Below, piece by piece: positions 7,818-24,628 of a DNA stretch of 64,000 bases (within the stretch, counting starts at the first letter, position 1; every line of letters begins with the position of its first letter). The position numbers and the translations under genes are program-made. The stretch covers positions 228,863 to 292,862 of the forward strand of contig NZ_SCFB01000005.1 of NCBI RefSeq assembly GCF_004210305.1, given 5' to 3'. Source of the stretch: Candidatus Finniella inopinata (GTDB lineage Bacteria; Pseudomonadota; Alphaproteobacteria; Paracaedibacterales; CAIULA01). The notes under the pieces are model-generated. The model was given only the letters and a program-made list of their open reading frames with translations, was not told the DNA's origin and ran no database searches.

Positions 7818-10800
7818 ATGTCAAGATCGTATACGGGACGAAAAAGATTTCGCAAGTCATTTGGGCGAATTGAAGAGGTAGCACCTTTACCCAATTTGAT
7901 AGCTTTGCAAAAGTCTTCATATGAAAATTTTTTGCAAAGGGATGTTCCGGCAGAGGCACGCCATAATGTGGGTCTGCAGGAAGTTTTTAAGTCGGTTTTC
8001 CCGATTAAAGATTATGCTGGGAAATCTCAGTTGGAATTTTTCCGATATGGTTTTGATGTTCCTAAATACGACGAGGAAGAATGTCGTCAACGGGGTTTAA
8101 CCTTTGCAGCACCACTGAAGGTTACATTTCGATTGGTAGTCTGGGATGTAGACACTGATACCGGTTCCAAGTCCATTCGCGACATTAAAGAACAAGATGT
8201 TTACATGGGTGATATCCCCCTTATGACAGATCGGGGCACATTTATTGTTAATGGGATTGAACGCGTTATCGTTTCCCAAATGCATCGCAGTCCTGGGGTG
8301 TTTTTCGACCATGACCGTGGAAAAACACATTCTTCAGGCAAGATTTTATTTGCAGCACGAATTGTACCTTATCGTGGTTCATGGCTAGATTTTGAATTTG
8401 ATCCAAAAGATACGATGTACGTTCGAGTTGATCGTAGGCGTAAATTGCCTGTGACAACTTTTCTGATGGCCTTAGAGGGCGAGCATAGTGCAAAACTAGC
8501 TGATAAGAAATCCAAAGCTTTGGGTTCAGGTCCTTCTGCCGTTGGAATGTCACGTGAAGAAATTCTGAACACGTTTTATGGCATTATCACTTATGCTAAA
8601 ACAAAAACAGGTTGGGTGACTGATTTCAAGCCTGAGCAGTGGAAGGGCGTTAAGTTAACAACAGATTTGATTGATGCTAATACCGGAGCAGTTGTAGCCG
8701 AGGTTGGCACCAAAATGACCCCCCGCCTTACAAAAAAACTTTCTTCGGAAGGCCTAGAAAAAATCAAAATTTCTCCCGAAGAAATTGTAGGTCATTATAT
8801 TGCCAATGATTACATCAACGAAAAAACAGGTGAAATCTATTTAGAAGCCGGCGACGAAATTACAAAAGATAATTTGATCGCTATTGAAGAAATTGGCATT
8901 ACTGAATTGCCTGTTTTAGCAATCGACCATATTAATGTCGGTGCCTACTTGCTAAACACATTGATGGCGGATCGTAATCATAACCGCGAAGAAGCTTTGA
9001 TGGACATTTACCGTGCCTTGCGCCCGGGTGAACCACCGACCATTGAAGGTGGTGAGATTCTGTTCAAAGGATTGTTTTTTGACCCTGAGCGCTATGATTT
9101 ATCAGCAGTAGGACGCGTTAAGATGAACGCGCGTTTAGGACTAAAGACTTCCGATGCTGTTCGGACTTTGAGAAAAGAAGACGTAGTTGAAATTATTAAG
9201 ATCTTGCTTGAGCTAAAAGACGGACGTGGTGAGATTGATGATATCGACAACCTTGGGAACCGTCGGGTTCGATCTGTTGGTGAGTTATTAGAAAATCAGT
9301 ACCGTGTTGGTGTTGTCCGAATGGAACGTGCCATTCGTGAAAGAATGGGGGCTGTTGATATTGACACAGTAATGCCTCATGACTTGATCAATGCTAAGCC
9401 AGCAGCTGCAGCTATACGTGAATTTTTTGGATCTTCGCAGTTATCGCAATTTATGGATCAGACAAATCCTTTGTCGGAAATTACCCATAAGCGTCGTTTG
9501 TCAGCATTAGGGCCAGGTGGTTTGTCAAGAGATAGAGCAAGCTTTGAAGTGCGAGATGTTCATCCAACCCACTATGGAAGAATTTGCCCTATCGAGACGC
9601 CTGAAGGACCGAATATTGGTCTGATCAACTCTTTGGCTACGTATGCACGCGTGAATCAATACGGGTTTATTGAAAGCCCTTACCGCAAAGTTGCCGATGG
9701 CAAAGCTTCTAGGGAGGTTGTTTATTTAACGGCTATGGAAGAAGTTCGTCACACGATTGCTCAGGCAAGTCTTAAGATGGATAAGCAAGGTAATATCCTT
9801 GATGAGTTCGTCACCTGCAGGCGTTCTGGTGAATTTGGCATTGTTTCACGGTCAGAGGTTAACTTAATTGACGTTTCTCCAAAACAGTTGGTGTCTGTTG
9901 CGGCATCGCTGATTCCTTTTTTGGAAAATGACGACGCCAGCCGTGCCTTAATGGGATCGAACATGCAACGCCAAGCCGTACCTTTGATAAAGACAGAGGC
10001 GCCCTTAATCGGAACAGGCATGGAACACATTGTAGCCCAAGATTCTGGCGCAAGTGTTATAGCCAAGCATTCTGGTGTTGTTGAGCAGGTTGATGGAAGG
10101 CGTATTGTCGTCCACGTCACCGATGAGGGTGAAGTTCAACAAGGGAACGCTGGTGTTGATATCTATAACCTGATGAAGTTCCAAGGTTCTAACATGAGTA
10201 CCTGTATTAACCAGAAGCCTTTGGTTAAGAAGGGTGACATCGTTAAAAAAGGGGACGTAATTGCAGACGGACCTGCTACTGATCTTGGTGAATTAGCCTT
10301 AGGTCGTAACACCCTAGTCGCATTTATGTCTTGGCAAGGATATAACTTTGAGGACTCAATCCTTATTTCTGAACGCATTGCCCATGATGACGTCTTTACA
10401 TCGATTCATATTGATGGATTCGAGACCATGGCGCGAGATACGAAACTTGGTAATGAAGACATCACCCGTGATATTCCTAACGTCGGTGAAGAAGCCCTTA
10501 GAAATCTTGATGAGGCCGGTGTAGTTTACGTCGGTGCTGAAGTTGGGCCTGGGGATATTCTGGTTGGTAAGGTAACGCCAAAAGGCGAAGTGCCAATGAC
10601 ACCGGAAGAAAAGTTATTGCGCGCAATATTCGGCGAAAAAGCCTCAGATGTCCGCGATAGCTCGTTACGGGTTCCACCTGGCGTTTCAGGGACCGTTGTT
10701 GAAGTTAGAATCTTTTCAAGACGCGGTGTTGATCGTGATGAACGTTCCATTGCAATTGAACGCCAAGAAATTGAGCGTTTGGCTAAGGACAGAGACGCAG

Positions 10801-11987
10801 AGCGAGCCATATTAGAGCGGGGTTTTCATCAACGTCTTCAAGAAAAACTTTTTGGACGCAAAGTTGTCGCAGGACCTAAGGGAATGAAGTCTGGTTCGAT
10901 AATTGATGCGAATTTGCTGGCAGAATTTGGCCATTCTCAATGGCGTCAAATTGTTATTGATGATGAAACCATCATGACTGAGCTGGAGGCTATTAAGAAG
11001 CAGTTTGATGCGAGTATCTCTCGTTTGGTCGCCGTATTTGAAGACAAAGTTGACAAACTAAGACGGGGCGATGAGCTTCCGCCTGGTGTTTTGAAAATGG
11101 TTAAGGTCTTCATTGCTGTGAAAAGAAAATTGCAGCCCGGTGACAAAATGGCTGGACGTCATGGGAACAAAGGTGTGGTGTCAAAAATTGTTCCTTTGGA
11201 AGATATGCCGTATCTTGAAGACGGAACGCCAGTAGACATTGTTTTGAACCCTTTGGGTGTGCCGTCTCGTATGAACGTGGGTCAAATTTTAGAGACCCAT
11301 TTGGGTGCGGCAGCTGCAGGTTTTGGCAAACGTATAGATTCGATGTTAACTGATTATCGCAATCAGAATGCCAAACTGGAAGACTTAAGGAAGACAATTG
11401 GCGATGCTTACGAGGATGAAAAAGATAGGTCTGACATCAAGAAACTGAATGAGGATGACTTGGTTGAATTGGCCACGAATTTGCGCAAAGGTGTGCCCAT
11501 GGCAACGCCAGTTTTTGACGGAGCTGGTTTGGAAGATATTGAAAATCAGCTTAAAAAAGCTGGATTGGATACAAGTGGCCAGGTTACTTTGTATGATGGT
11601 CGTTCAGGTGAGGCGTTTGATCGTAAAGCGACAGTTGGTTACATCTATATGCTGAAATTACACCACCTGGTTGATGACAAGATACATGCGCGTTCAATTG
11701 GACCTTATAGTTTGGTGACCCAGCAACCTTTGGGTGGTAAAGCCCAGTTTGGTGGGCAGCGTTTTGGTGAAATGGAAGTGTGGGCATTGGAAGCATATGG
11801 TGCTGCATATACTTTGCAGGAAATGTTGACCGTTAAATCAGACGATGTGTCGGGTCGTATGAAAGTTTATGAAGCGATCGTGCGTGGTGATGACAATATG
11901 GAAGCTGGTATTCCCGAATCATTTAACGTTCTTGTTAAGGAATTGCGTTCGCTTGGTTTGAACTTAAGTTTTGAGTTGAAAAGCTAA
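7818..11987 (+). CDS. rpoB: DNA-directed RNA polymerase beta subunit
   Basis: 1389 residues, full length for an alphaproteobacterial beta subunit. The rifampicin pocket (about residues 535-575) reads [20 protein letters not shown] and then [10 protein letters not shown], with the residues equivalent to E. coli D516, H526 and S531 unchanged; N518 is Thr and I530 is Leu. The conserved [15 protein letters not shown]-type segment appears as [18 protein letters not shown], and the C-terminal [28 protein letters not shown] is intact. 37 bases separate it from rpoC. Confidence 0.99.
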   Translation: MSRSYTGRKRFRKSFGRIEEVAPLPNLIALQKSSYENFLQRDVPAEARHNVGLQEVFKSVFPIKDYAGKSQLEFFRYGFDVPKYDEEECRQRGLTFAAPLKVTFRLVVWDVDTDTGSKSIRDIKEQDVYMGDIPLMTDRGTFIVNGIERVIVSQMHRSPGVFFDHDRGKTHSSGKILFAARIVPYRGSWLDFEFDPKDTMYVRVDRRRKLPVTTFLMALEGEHSAKLADKKSKALGSGPSAVGMSREEILNTFYGIITYAKTKTGWVTDFKPEQWKGVKLTTDLIDANTGAVVAEVGTKMTPRLTKKLSSEGLEKIKISPEEIVGHYIANDYINEKTGEIYLEAGDEITKDNLIAIEEIGITELPVLAIDHINVGAYLLNTLMADRNHNREEALMDIYRALRPGEPPTIEGGEILFKGLFFDPERYDLSAVGRVKMNARLGLKTSDAVRTLRKEDVVEIIKILLELKDGRGEIDDIDNLGNRRVRSVGELLENQYRVGVVRMERAIRERMGAVDIDTVMPHDLINAKPAAAAIREFFGSSQLSQFMDQTNPLSEITHKRRLSALGPGGLSRDRASFEVRDVHPTHYGRICPIETPEGPNIGLINSLATYARVNQYGFIESPYRKVADGKASREVVYLTAMEEVRHTIAQASLKMDKQGNILDEFVTCRRSGEFGIVSRSEVNLIDVSPKQLVSVAASLIPFLENDDASRALMGSNMQRQAVPLIKTEAPLIGTGMEHIVAQDSGASVIAKHSGVVEQVDGRRIVVHVTDEGEVQQGNAGVDIYNLMKFQGSNMSTCINQKPLVKKGDIVKKGDVIADGPATDLGELALGRNTLVAFMSWQGYNFEDSILISERIAHDDVFTSIHIDGFETMARDTKLGNEDITRDIPNVGEEALRNLDEAGVVYVGAEVGPGDILVGKVTPKGEVPMTPEEKLLRAIFGEKASDVRDSSLRVPPGVSGTVVEVRIFSRRGVDRDERSIAIERQEIERLAKDRDAERAILERGFHQRLQEKLFGRKVVAGPKGMKSGSIIDANLLAEFGHSQWRQIVIDDETIMTELEAIKKQFDASISRLVAVFEDKVDKLRRGDELPPGVLKMVKVFIAVKRKLQPGDKMAGRHGNKGVVSKIVPLEDMPYLEDGTPVDIVLNPLGVPSRMNVGQILETHLGAAAAGFGKRIDSMLTDYRNQNAKLEDLRKTIGDAYEDEKDRSDIKKLNEDDLVELATNLRKGVPMATPVFDGAGLEDIENQLKKAGLDTSGQVTLYDGRSGEAFDRKATVGYIYMLKLHHLVDDKIHARSIGPYSLVTQQPLGGKAQFGGQRFGEMEVWALEAYGAAYTLQEMLTVKSDDVSGRMKVYEAIVRGDDNMEAGIPESFNVLVKELRSLGLNLSFELKS

Positions 11988-12021
11988 TTACCCAATTAAT
12001 GCACTCAGGAGAAAGAGTTAA

Positions 12022-16179
<4,158 letters not shown>

Positions 16180-16203
16180 AATAACGTTTGCCACAGGAAA
16201 AAC

Positions 16204-16232
16204 TTGACTTGATTCTGGTGGGAAACTAGAAT
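16204..16232 (+). promoter_or_regulatory. Sigma-70 promoter of the str operon (rpsL)
   Basis: TTGACT at 16204-16209 and TAGAAT at 16227-16232 are separated by exactly 17 bases and lie about 115 bases before rpsL. This is the best-looking promoter in the ribosomal block. Confidence 0.7.
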
Positions 16233-16347
16233 CGCCTTTGATGCAGTGAGTTAGTTTGCCATAGAAAGTTATATCCTTCGTATTTCGAATCAATATCTCG
16301 AAGTATGTTGGGCGTGTTTTAAATTTTTAGGTTCTAGAGAGAAATGA

Positions 16348-16719
16348 ATGCCAACAATTAATCAGTTGATTCGCGGAGCCCGCGAGTCGAAGCCGGTCCG
16401 TAACAAGGTTCCAGCGTTAGAAAGTTGCCCTCAAAAGCGGGGTGTTTGTACGCGTGTATTTACGACGACGCCAAAAAAACCAAACTCGGCGTTACGTAAA
16501 GTTGCTCGTATTAGACTAACTAATGGATTTGAGGTCACGGGCTATATTCCTGGTGAAGGTCACAACCTTCAAGAGCACTCTGTCGTTTTGATTCGCGGTG
16601 GACGCGTTAAGGACTTGCCGGGTGTGCGTTACCACATTGTTCGTGGTAGCTTGGATACCCAGGGTGTTAAAAACCGTAAGCAAGCCCGCTCCAAATATGG
16701 TGCTAAGAAACCTAAGTAA
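16348..16719 (+). CDS. rpsL: 30S ribosomal protein S12
   Basis: 123 residues. S12 lies at the decoding centre. [16 protein letters not shown] and [17 protein letters not shown] are intact, including the lysines whose substitution gives streptomycin resistance in other bacteria, so the gene looks wild type. First gene of the str operon, with its own promoter upstream. Confidence 0.98.
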   Translation: MPTINQLIRGARESKPVRNKVPALESCPQKRGVCTRVFTTTPKKPNSALRKVARIRLTNGFEVTGYIPGEGHNLQEHSVVLIRGGRVKDLPGVRYHIVRGSLDTQGVKNRKQARSKYGAKKPK

Positions 16720-16756
16720 GTTAACGATGATCTTTTGTAGAGTTAGAGGATAAAGT

Positions 16757-17227
16757 ATGTCAAGACGCCGCGCCGCCACGAAGAGAGAAGTTCTCCCTGA
16801 TGCCAAATATGGCGATATTATTTTAACGAAATTTATCAATAGCCTGATGTATGAAGGTAAAAAGTCTGTGGCAGAGCGTATAATCTATGGTGCCATGGAA
16901 CGTGTGCACGGTAGAGGCGGTCGAAATGCCATTGATATTTTCCACGAAGCATTGACAAACGTTCGTCCAGCCCTTGAGGTTCGGTCACGACGGGTTGGTG
17001 GTGCAACTTACCAGGTTCCGACAGAAGTAAGGCCTGATCGTTCGCAGGCTTTGGCGATTCGTTGGTTGATCAATGCGGCACGTAAGCGGACTGAGAAGAC
17101 AATGGAGGAACGTGTTTCCTCTGAATTAAGTGATGCCTCTAATAACCGTGGTTCAGCCGTAAAGAAACGTGAAGATACGCATAAGATGGCAGAAGCCAAC
17201 CGCGCTTTCGCTCATTATCGTTGGTAA
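16757..17227 (+). CDS. rpsG: 30S ribosomal protein S7
   Basis: 156 residues, the usual length. S7 nucleates assembly of the 30S head and contacts the E-site tRNA. It opens with [20 protein letters not shown] and contains the conserved [15 protein letters not shown]. An AGAGGATAAAG ribosome-binding region precedes the ATG. In E. coli S7 represses this operon; no operator was identified here. Confidence 0.97.
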   Translation: MSRRRAATKREVLPDAKYGDIILTKFINSLMYEGKKSVAERIIYGAMERVHGRGGRNAIDIFHEALTNVRPALEVRSRRVGGATYQVPTEVRPDRSQALAIRWLINAARKRTEKTMEERVSSELSDASNNRGSAVKKREDTHKMAEANRAFAHYRW

Positions 17228-17244
17228 GATAGGAATTATTAAGT

Positions 17245-19320
17245 ATGTCGAGAACAACGCCTCTCCATAAATATCGCAACATTGGTATTATGGCTCACAT
17301 TGATGCCGGTAAAACAACCACGACTGAGCGTGTGCTCTATTACACGGGTAAATCATATAAGATTGGTGAAGTTCATGAAGGCACGGCCGTCATGGACTGG
17401 ATGGAGCAAGAGCAGGAACGCGGTATTACCATTACTTCAGCTGCGACAACGTGTTTTTGGGATGATCATCGAATCAATATTATTGATACCCCTGGTCACG
17501 TTGATTTCACCATCGAGGTTGAGCGTAGTTTACGAGTCCTAGACGGTGCAGTGGCTGTCTTTGATGGTGTTGCTGGTGTTGAGCCTCAGTCTGAAACGGT
17601 TTGGCGTCAAGCTGATAAGTATGCAGTTCCGCGTATTTGTTTTGTGAACAAGATGGATCGTGTTGGTGCAAATTTTTATCGTTGCGTTGATATGATCGTC
17701 GATCGTTTAGGGGCACGGCCTCTTGTTATTCAGTTACCCATTGGATCTGAAAGCGAATTTGTTGGCGTCATTAATCTGGTTGAAATGAATGCCAGCATAT
17801 GGCGTGATGAGAGCCTGGGGGCCAAATTTGATGTTGTTGAAATTCCTGCAGACCTAAAAGAAAAAGCACAGGAATACCGGGCTCAATTGCTTGATATGGC
17901 TGTTGAAGCTGATGACGCTATTATGGAATCGTACCTTGATGGCAAGGAGCCAACAGCCGAAGAAATCAGAAGCTGTATCCGTAAGGGAGTGTTAAAGGGT
18001 TTGTTCGTCCCAATTTTGTGTGGAAGTGCGTTTAAGAATAAAGGCGTTCAGCCTTTGTTGGATGGGATTGTCGCTTACCTGCCGTCACCTGCAGATATTG
18101 GAAGTGTGACAGGTACGGAAGTGGATAGTGAGAATGAGATTGTACGCAAATATGATGATGCTGAGCCTCTTGCGGCCTTAGCCTTTAAGATCATGACTGA
18201 CCCATTCGTCGGCTCCATCACCTTCGTTCGAATTTATTCTGGCAAACTGGAAGCAGGTACAACTGTGCTGAACTCCATCCGCGATAAAAATGAGCGTATC
18301 GGTCGTATGTTGCTAATGCACGCAAATAATCGTGAAGATATTAAAGAAGCAGGAGCTGGTGACATTGTTGCTTTGTGTGGATTAAAAAATACCACAACAG
18401 GTGAGACGTTGTGTTCGCCAACTAAGCCAATTATTCTTGAAAGAATGGAATTCCCAGAGCCTGTTATTGAAATTGCAATTGAGCCAAAAACTAAAGCAGA
18501 TCAAGAAAAAATGGGCGTGGCTTTAGCGCGTTTGGCATCTGAGGATCCTTCCTTTAGGGTGACTAGTGATCAAGAAACTGGTCAGACTGTCATTAAAGGT
18601 ATGGGTGAGCTTCATCTGGAAATTAAAGTTGATATCCTAAAACGTGAATATAAGGTTGATGCGAATATTGGTGCCCCGCAAGTTGCCTATCGTGAAACAA
18701 TTACGAAACTGGCAGAAATTGATTATACGCACAAAAAACAATCGGGTGGTGCTGGTCAGTTTGCTCGTATCAAGATTACTTTCGAACCGTTAGAAGCAGG
18801 TTCAGGATTCGTTTTTGAGAATAAGGTCGTAGGTGGTTCTGTTCCAAAGGAATACATCCCAGGTGTAACTAAAGGTTTACAATCTGCTTTGGAAACAGGT
18901 GTCGTTGCTGGCTTTCCAATGATTGACTTTAAGGCAACGCTGACAGATGGTGCTTACCACGATGTCGACTCAAGCACACTTGCTTTCGAAATTGCAGCAA
19001 GGGCAGCGTTTCGCGAAGGTATTGGAAAATGTGCGCCAAAGTTGCTGGAGCCAATTATGAAGGTTGAGGTAGTGACGCCTGAAGACTATATGGGAGACGT
19101 GATCGGAGACTTGAATAGTCGACGAGGGCAGGTTACTGGTATGGATCAAAGGGCGAATGCACGTGTGATTAATGCTATGGTTCCTTTGGCCAACATGTTT
19201 GGGTATGTTAATACGTTGCGTTCGATGAGCCAAGGACGTGCACAGTTTTCGATGGTATTTGATCATTATGAACAAGTTCCACAACATGTGGCCGATGAAA
19301 TAAAAGCAAAAGTTTCCTAA
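17245..19320 (+). CDS. fusA: Elongation factor G
   Basis: 691 residues. EF-G catalyses GTP-driven translocation and, with RRF, ribosome recycling. The G1 motif [10 protein letters not shown] (residues 17-26), the G2 region [10 protein letters not shown], the G3 motif DTPGHVDF and the G4 motif NKMD are all present. Domain IV ([12 protein letters not shown]) and domain V follow in order. No duplication or truncation. Confidence 0.99.
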   Translation: MSRTTPLHKYRNIGIMAHIDAGKTTTTERVLYYTGKSYKIGEVHEGTAVMDWMEQEQERGITITSAATTCFWDDHRINIIDTPGHVDFTIEVERSLRVLDGAVAVFDGVAGVEPQSETVWRQADKYAVPRICFVNKMDRVGANFYRCVDMIVDRLGARPLVIQLPIGSESEFVGVINLVEMNASIWRDESLGAKFDVVEIPADLKEKAQEYRAQLLDMAVEADDAIMESYLDGKEPTAEEIRSCIRKGVLKGLFVPILCGSAFKNKGVQPLLDGIVAYLPSPADIGSVTGTEVDSENEIVRKYDDAEPLAALAFKIMTDPFVGSITFVRIYSGKLEAGTTVLNSIRDKNERIGRMLLMHANNREDIKEAGAGDIVALCGLKNTTTGETLCSPTKPIILERMEFPEPVIEIAIEPKTKADQEKMGVALARLASEDPSFRVTSDQETGQTVIKGMGELHLEIKVDILKREYKVDANIGAPQVAYRETITKLAEIDYTHKKQSGGAGQFARIKITFEPLEAGSGFVFENKVVGGSVPKEYIPGVTKGLQSALETGVVAGFPMIDFKATLTDGAYHDVDSSTLAFEIAARAAFREGIGKCAPKLLEPIMKVEVVTPEDYMGDVIGDLNSRRGQVTGMDQRANARVINAMVPLANMFGYVNTLRSMSQGRAQFSMVFDHYEQVPQHVADEIKAKVS

Positions 19321-19340
19321 TTTTTTAAAGGGGTTTAGAT

Positions 19341-20531
19341 ATGGCGAAGGCAAAGTTTGAGCGGACAAAGCCGCATTGCAACATAGGGACGGTTGGGCAC
19401 GTTGACCACGGTAAGACGAGTTTGACAGCAGCAATTACAAAGATATTGGCAGAGACTGGTGGGGCCACTTTTACGGCATACGACCAGATCGATAAGGCTC
19501 CAGAAGAGCGGGCTCGAGGTATTACGATTTCCACCGCTCACGTGGAATATGAGACGGCGAACCGTCACTATGCTCACGTTGACTGTCCTGGACATGCTGA
19601 CTATGTAAAGAACATGATCACTGGTGCGGCTCAGATGGACGGCGGGATTTTGGTTGTAAGCGCTGCTGATGGTCCGATGCCTCAGACACGTGAACATATT
19701 TTGTTAGCGCGTCAGGTTGGTGTTCCGGCTTTGGTCGTATTTATGAACAAGATCGACATGGTTGATGATGCAGAATTAGCCGACTTGGTTGAGCTTGAAA
19801 TTCGTGAACTATTGACAAGCTATGGGTTCCCTGGTGACGACATTCCTGTGATTCGTGGATCAGCGTTGTGTGCTTTGGAAGATCGGAATCCCGAGATGGG
19901 TCGTGAAGCGATATTGAAATTGATGGAAGCAGTGGATTCATTTATTCCGCAGCCAGAACGGGCGAAGGATCGTCCATTCTTGATGCCGATTGAAGATGTT
20001 TTTTCGATTTCTGGTCGTGGGACTGTTGTGACAGGTCGTGTTGAACGGGGCGTGATTAAGGTTGGTGAAGAAGCTGAGATTGTTGGCATGAAGCCGACAG
20101 TGAAGACGGTTGTGACTGGCGTTGAGATGTTCCGTAAACTGTTGGATCAGGGTGAAGCTGGAGACAACATTGGTGCTTTGTTACGCGGTACGAAACGTGA
20201 AGATGTGGAACGGGGTCAAGTTTTGGCAGCGCCTGGATCGATCACGCCGCACACGAACTTTAAGGCCGAGGCATATATTTTGACAAAAGAAGAGGGTGGT
20301 CGTCATACACCATTCTTTACGAACTATCGTCCGCAGTTTTACTTCAGGACAACGGATGTAACGGGCATGGTATATTTGCCAGAAGGTGTTGAAATGGTAA
20401 TGCCTGGTGATAACATTGCGATGACTGTTGAATTGATTGCCCCGATTGCGATGGATGAAGGCTTACGCTTTGCCATTCGTGAAGGTGGTCGTACTGTTGG
20501 TGCGGGCGTCGTCTCTCAAATCGTGAAATAA
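19341..20531 (+). CDS. tuf: Elongation factor Tu
   Basis: 396 residues. EF-Tu delivers aminoacyl-tRNA to the ribosome. GTP-binding motifs [22 protein letters not shown] and NKID are intact, as are the RGITI switch region and the C-terminal [13 protein letters not shown]. The gene sits between fusA and rpsJ. It is the only tuf in this window; whether a second copy exists elsewhere cannot be seen. Confidence 0.99.
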   Translation: MAKAKFERTKPHCNIGTVGHVDHGKTSLTAAITKILAETGGATFTAYDQIDKAPEERARGITISTAHVEYETANRHYAHVDCPGHADYVKNMITGAAQMDGGILVVSAADGPMPQTREHILLARQVGVPALVVFMNKIDMVDDAELADLVELEIRELLTSYGFPGDDIPVIRGSALCALEDRNPEMGREAILKLMEAVDSFIPQPERAKDRPFLMPIEDVFSISGRGTVVTGRVERGVIKVGEEAEIVGMKPTVKTVVTGVEMFRKLLDQGEAGDNIGALLRGTKREDVERGQVLAAPGSITPHTNFKAEAYILTKEEGGRHTPFFTNYRPQFYFRTTDVTGMVYLPEGVEMVMPGDNIAMTVELIAPIAMDEGLRFAIREGGRTVGAGVVSQIVK

Positions 20532-20542
20532 GAGAAAGTATA

Positions 20543-20851
20543 ATGGAAACTCAAAACATAAGAATTAAGTTGCAAGCCTATGATCATCGATTGCTTGATC
20601 AATCGGTGAAGGAAATTGTTAATACGGCAAAGCGGACCGGAGCAAGGGTGAGAGGCCCAATTCCCATTCCCACACGTAACCAAAAGTTTACGGTAAACCG
20701 TTCGCCGCATATTGACAAAAAATCGCGTGAGCAATTTGAAATTCGTACCCATAAGCGATTGATAGATATAGTGGACTGGTTGCCGCAAACTGTAGACGCC
20801 TTGATGAAGTTAGACCTGGCATCTGGGGTAGATGTTGAAATTAAATTGTAG
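20543..20851 (+). CDS. rpsJ: 30S ribosomal protein S10
   Basis: 102 residues. S10 is part of the 30S head and, as NusE, partners NusB and NusG in transcription antitermination. [16 protein letters not shown] at the start and [12 protein letters not shown] are diagnostic. It is only 11 bases downstream of tuf, so the S10 operon is fused to the str operon here. Confidence 0.97.
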   Translation: METQNIRIKLQAYDHRLLDQSVKEIVNTAKRTGARVRGPIPIPTRNQKFTVNRSPHIDKKSREQFEIRTHKRLIDIVDWLPQTVDALMKLDLASGVDVEIKL

Positions 20852-20862
20852 GAACAAATGAA

Positions 20863-21507
20863 ATGAGAACAGGATTAATTGCAGAAAAAATCGGAATGAT
20901 GCAGATTTTCGAAGAAAATGGCACCCAAATTCCGGTTACCGTGTTGAAAGTAGAGCCTTGCACGGTCATCGCGCAGAGAAAAGAATCAGTAGATGGATAT
21001 AATGCAGTTCAGATTGGGGCCCGTGCAGTGCCAGCTAACAAGGTTAGTAAGCCACTGAGAGGGTACTTTGCCCAAAAAGAAATTGAACCATGCAAGCTGC
21101 TGAAAGAGTTTCGAGTCGATGAAGCTAACTTGTTAGCGGTTGGCGAGAAACTTGATGTGAACCATTTTACTGCAAACCAGTTTGTGGATGTTACAGGTGT
21201 GAGCATTGGTAAGGGGTTTGCTGGTGCTATGAAGCGTCATCACTTTGGCGGTTTAAGAGCAAGCCATGGTGTTTCGGTTAGTCACCGTAGTCATGGATCA
21301 ACCGGTCAACGCCAAGATCCAGGAAAAGTGTTCAAGAACAAAAAAATGGCTGGACACATGGGTGCAAGACGTGTCACAAAGTTAAACTTGAGCATCCATT
21401 CAATCGATAGCGAACGTGGTTTGCTTTTCATAAAGGGAAGTGTCCCGGGGGCAAAAAAAGGTCTCCTTTATATCCGTGACGCGATTAAGAAGCAATCAGC
21501 GATCTAA
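20863..21507 (+). CDS. rplC: 50S ribosomal protein L3
   Basis: 214 residues. L3 is an early-assembly protein whose long loop reaches the peptidyl transferase centre. [17 protein letters not shown] opens the protein and the loop segment [27 protein letters not shown] is intact, including the Gln that is N5-methylated in other bacteria. Confidence 0.97.
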   Translation: MRTGLIAEKIGMMQIFEENGTQIPVTVLKVEPCTVIAQRKESVDGYNAVQIGARAVPANKVSKPLRGYFAQKEIEPCKLLKEFRVDEANLLAVGEKLDVNHFTANQFVDVTGVSIGKGFAGAMKRHHFGGLRASHGVSVSHRSHGSTGQRQDPGKVFKNKKMAGHMGARRVTKLNLSIHSIDSERGLLFIKGSVPGAKKGLLYIRDAIKKQSAI

Positions 21508-21527
21508 GCAGTGTGTGGTTTTAAGAA

Positions 21528-22148
21528 ATGAAATTATCAGTAGTAACAAATAATAAAAATTCTGCTTCAGAGATAGATCTTGAAGAAACAGTTTTTGGTT
21601 TAGAGCCTCGCCAAGATATTTTGGCTCGTGTGGTAACCTGGCAGTTGGCAAGACGCCAAGCTGGAACACACAAGACTAAAGAAAGAGGCGATGTCCGTGG
21701 TACGACCAAGAAAATGTATCGCCAAAAAGGTACAGGTGGTGCACGTCACGGAAGCAAGCGTGGTGCACAGTTTCGCGGCGGTGGAATCATATTTGGGCCA
21801 GTTGTTCGCGATCATGGGTATGATTTGCAAAAGAAGGTTCGTAAGCTGGGCTTAAAAATGGCCTTGTCGGCAAAAGTCAAAAGTGGCAATTTAATTATTG
21901 TTGAAGACTTGAGTCTCGAAAATACGAAAACTCAATTGGCGTTGCAGCATTTTGCATACTTGAATGGTTCATCGGCTTTACTGATAGATTCAGATCAGGT
22001 TAATGGGAACATGTTAAAGGCGATTGCCAATTTAGATAAATTAGACATCATGCCACAGATCGGCGCTAACGTTTATGACATACTCCGCAAGGATAAGGTT
22101 GTCTTGACAGTGGCTGCAGTTAAAAGCCTGGAAGCGAGATTGAAATGA
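21528..22148 (+). CDS. rplD: 50S ribosomal protein L4
   Basis: 206 residues. L4 lines the exit tunnel through its long loop (RGTTKKMYRQKGTGGARHGSKRGAQFRGGG) and in E. coli represses the S10 operon. Its stop overlaps the rplW start by four bases (ATGA), which indicates translational coupling. Confidence 0.97.
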   Translation: MKLSVVTNNKNSASEIDLEETVFGLEPRQDILARVVTWQLARRQAGTHKTKERGDVRGTTKKMYRQKGTGGARHGSKRGAQFRGGGIIFGPVVRDHGYDLQKKVRKLGLKMALSAKVKSGNLIIVEDLSLENTKTQLALQHFAYLNGSSALLIDSDQVNGNMLKAIANLDKLDIMPQIGANVYDILRKDKVVLTVAAVKSLEARLK

Positions 22149-22453
22149 AACCTATGATAAAAAATACCTTCCGCGACTATGATGTTATTCGCTATCCTTT
22201 GTTGACTGAAAAGTCCAATATGTTAACAGAAAAGTCACAGTACTTTTTTGCTGTTGCGCTGGATGCGACGAAAACAGAAATTAAGCAGGCAGTAGAGAAC
22301 TTGTTTAAAGTTAAAGTTGTTGCCGTTAACACGCTGATTAGAAAAGGTAAGACCCGAGTTTTTAAGGGTCGCAAAGGTGTGCAGAATGACCTTAAAAAAG
22401 CGATGGTAAGTCTGGCCCCCGGTCAAAAGTTAGACATTAGTTCAGGAGTGTAA
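22145..22453 (+). CDS. rplW: 50S ribosomal protein L23
   Basis: 102 residues. L23 surrounds the tunnel exit and docks trigger factor and SRP. The segments [30 protein letters not shown] and [15 protein letters not shown] fit the family. The start chosen overlaps the rplD stop; an ATG three codons downstream is an alternative. Confidence 0.96.
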   Translation: MKPMIKNTFRDYDVIRYPLLTEKSNMLTEKSQYFFAVALDATKTEIKQAVENLFKVKVVAVNTLIRKGKTRVFKGRKGVQNDLKKAMVSLAPGQKLDISSGV

Positions 22454-22457
22454 TGAA

Positions 22458-23279
22458 ATGGCTCTAAAAAAATATAAAGCCACTACAGCTTCGCAAAGAC
22501 AGCTCGTCAATATTGACCGAAGTGGGCTTTGGAAGGGGAAACCTTTTAAAGCTTTGACAGTCGGTATTAGTGAAAAAAGTGGACACAACAACGCAGGTCG
22601 TATAACTATATGGCATAAAGGTGGCGGACATAAGCGTCGTTATCGTTTGGTTGATTTTAAACGCAATAAATTGGACATGGTAGGTACTGTTGAACGAATC
22701 GAGTATGATCCCAACAGAAGCGCCTTTATTGCCTTGATTAAATACCAAGAAGATGATTTTAGCTACATTTTGGCGCCGCAAAAATTGCAAGTTGGTGATC
22801 AAATTATTGCCTCCGAAAAAGCTGATATTAAGCCTGGTAATTCGATGATGTTGAAGAATATCCCTTTGGGAACCATTGTTCACAACGTTGAATTAAAACT
22901 TGGTAAGGGCGGTCAGATAGCTCGTTCTGCAGGTTCCTATGTGCAAATTATGGGCAGAGATGCTGGTCAGATTATTGTTAAGTTGTCTTCGGGAGAAGTT
23001 CGCTTATTAAAAGGTGAATGCACTGCAACGATCGGTTCTGTGTCAAATCCTGACCACCAGAATCGCTCTTATGGTAAGGCTGGTCGCATGCGTTGGTTGG
23101 GTATTAGACCGACTGTTCGTGGTGTTGCGATGAACCCAGTTGATCACCCATTAGGTGGTGGTGAGGGTAAAACTTCAGGTGGTCGTCATCCTGTGACCCC
23201 ATGGGGTAAGCCCACAAAAGGTAAGAAGACGCGCCATAATAAGCGTACAGATAAATCAATTATTAGAAGACGTAAATAA
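22458..23279 (+). CDS. rplB: 50S ribosomal protein L2
   Basis: 273 residues, normal length. L2 is needed for subunit association and peptidyl transfer. [15 protein letters not shown], the [13 protein letters not shown] segment and the C-terminal [25 protein letters not shown], with the conserved His of the peptidyl-transferase-associated region, are all intact. Confidence 0.98.
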   Translation: MALKKYKATTASQRQLVNIDRSGLWKGKPFKALTVGISEKSGHNNAGRITIWHKGGGHKRRYRLVDFKRNKLDMVGTVERIEYDPNRSAFIALIKYQEDDFSYILAPQKLQVGDQIIASEKADIKPGNSMMLKNIPLGTIVHNVELKLGKGGQIARSAGSYVQIMGRDAGQIIVKLSSGEVRLLKGECTATIGSVSNPDHQNRSYGKAGRMRWLGIRPTVRGVAMNPVDHPLGGGEGKTSGGRHPVTPWGKPTKGKKTRHNKRTDKSIIRRRK

Positions 23280-23291
23280 ACGGAGAGTTAA

Positions 23292-23567
23292 GTGCCAAGA
23301 TCTGTATGGAAAGGTCCCTTTTTCGATCGATATTTGTTAAAGAAAGCCGAGACAGTATTAGCCTCTGGACGGAAAGATGTGGTTAAAACCTGGTCAAGGC
23401 GTTCCACAATAATTCCACAATTTGTGGGTGTTACTTTCGGCGTTCATAATGGTCATAAGTTTATACCTGTTTTGGTATCAGAAAATATGGTTGGTCATAA
23501 ATTAGGTGAATTTGCCCCCACTAGGACTTACAATGGTCACGGTGCGGACAAAAAAGCTAAACGTTAA
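23292..23567 (+). CDS. rpsS: 30S ribosomal protein S19
   Basis: 91 residues, starting at GTG preceded by GGAGAG. S19 forms a complex with S13 in the 30S head. [17 protein letters not shown] and the C-terminal [20 protein letters not shown] are diagnostic. Confidence 0.97.
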   Translation: MPRSVWKGPFFDRYLLKKAETVLASGRKDVVKTWSRRSTIIPQFVGVTFGVHNGHKFIPVLVSENMVGHKLGEFAPTRTYNGHGADKKAKR

Positions 23568-23582
23568 AGTGAGTTTAAGATA

Positions 23583-23930
23583 ATGGAAACTAAGACAGCG
23601 CAAGCTATTCTAAAGTCAATTCGCGTAAGTCCGCGAAAGTTAGATTTGTTAGCGGCCAAAATTCGTGGTATGAAAGTTGACAAAGCAATTGCGTACTTAA
23701 CTTTCTCTCCTAAGCGTTCTGCAAAAGACGTAAAAAAGAATTTGCTTTCAGCTATAGCGAATGCTGAAAATAACCATAATATGGATATTGATCGGTTGTA
23801 TGTGCGTGAGGCATTTGTTGGTCCTGGTATCAAATTAAAAAGGTTCCAAGCGAGAGCCAAAGGGAAAGCCGGATCTATCCATAAGGTTTTTAGTCATTTA
23901 AGTATCAAAGTTTCCGAAAAAGAGGTTTAG
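23583..23930 (+). CDS. rplV: 50S ribosomal protein L22
   Basis: 115 residues. L22 contributes a beta-hairpin to the exit tunnel constriction. [17 protein letters not shown] and the hairpin segment [21 protein letters not shown] are present. The start follows AGTTTAAGATA, a weak ribosome-binding site. Confidence 0.96.
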   Translation: METKTAQAILKSIRVSPRKLDLLAAKIRGMKVDKAIAYLTFSPKRSAKDVKKNLLSAIANAENNHNMDIDRLYVREAFVGPGIKLKRFQARAKGKAGSIHKVFSHLSIKVSEKEV

Positions 23931-23934
23931 GGTT

Positions 23935-24612
23935 ATGGGTCAAAAGGTTAACGCCATTGGACTGCGATTAGGTATCAATAAAACGTGGGATTCACGTTGG
24001 TTTGCAGGTAAGGATTATGCCAACCTATTGCACCAAGACTTGGCTATTAGGAATTATGTTCACACCACCTTGTCCCAGGCAGGTATTGCAAAGGTCGTTA
24101 TAGAGAGGTCAGCTAAAAAGGCTCGCCTTAATATCTATACAGCGAGACCAGGCGTGCTGATCGGTAAAAAAGGTGCTGATATTGAAAAGCTCAAGCAGAA
24201 ACTGTCAACAATGACAAAGGCTGAGGTAGTTATCAATATTATTGAAGTACGAAAGCCAGAGTTGGATGCCCGCCTTATTGCTGAGGGAATTGCACAGCAA
24301 ATTGAAAGACGTGTGTCATTTCGACGAGCCATGAAGAGAGCTATGCAATCAGCTATGAAGCTTGGCGCACTTGGAATTCGTGTTAATTGCTCTGGTCGAT
24401 TAGGCGGTGCCGAGATTGCGCGCATGGAATGGTACCGTGAAGGTCGTGTGCCCTTGCATACACTGCGTTCTGATATAGATTATGGTGTTGGTACTGCCAA
24501 GACCACTTATGGAACGTGTGGGATTAAGGTTTGGGTTTATAAGGGTGAGATAAAAGAGCATGACCCTATGGCCCAAGATAAGAAGACAAACGATTACGTA
24601 TTAAATCGCTAG
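23935..24612 (+). CDS. rpsC: 30S ribosomal protein S3
   Basis: 225 residues. S3 guards the mRNA entry tunnel and contributes to helicase activity. It opens [22 protein letters not shown]; the KH domain contains [16 protein letters not shown] (GxxG loop), and the C-terminal domain includes [25 protein letters not shown]. Four bases separate it from rplV. Confidence 0.98.
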   Translation: MGQKVNAIGLRLGINKTWDSRWFAGKDYANLLHQDLAIRNYVHTTLSQAGIAKVVIERSAKKARLNIYTARPGVLIGKKGADIEKLKQKLSTMTKAEVVINIIEVRKPELDARLIAEGIAQQIERRVSFRRAMKRAMQSAMKLGALGIRVNCSGRLGGAEIARMEWYREGRVPLHTLRSDIDYGVGTAKTTYGTCGIKVWVYKGEIKEHDPMAQDKKTNDYVLNR

Positions 24613-24628
24613 ATTTTTTGAGATTATT

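Noticed and set aside
7673-7873. A 66-codon open frame between rplL and rpoB
   Set aside because: No ribosome-binding site, overlaps the rpoB start, and its composition looks random.
9420-9620. Possible rifampicin-resistance substitutions in rpoB
   Set aside because: The residues equivalent to D516, H526 and S531 are wild type; N518T and I530L are not established resistance changes and may be lineage differences.
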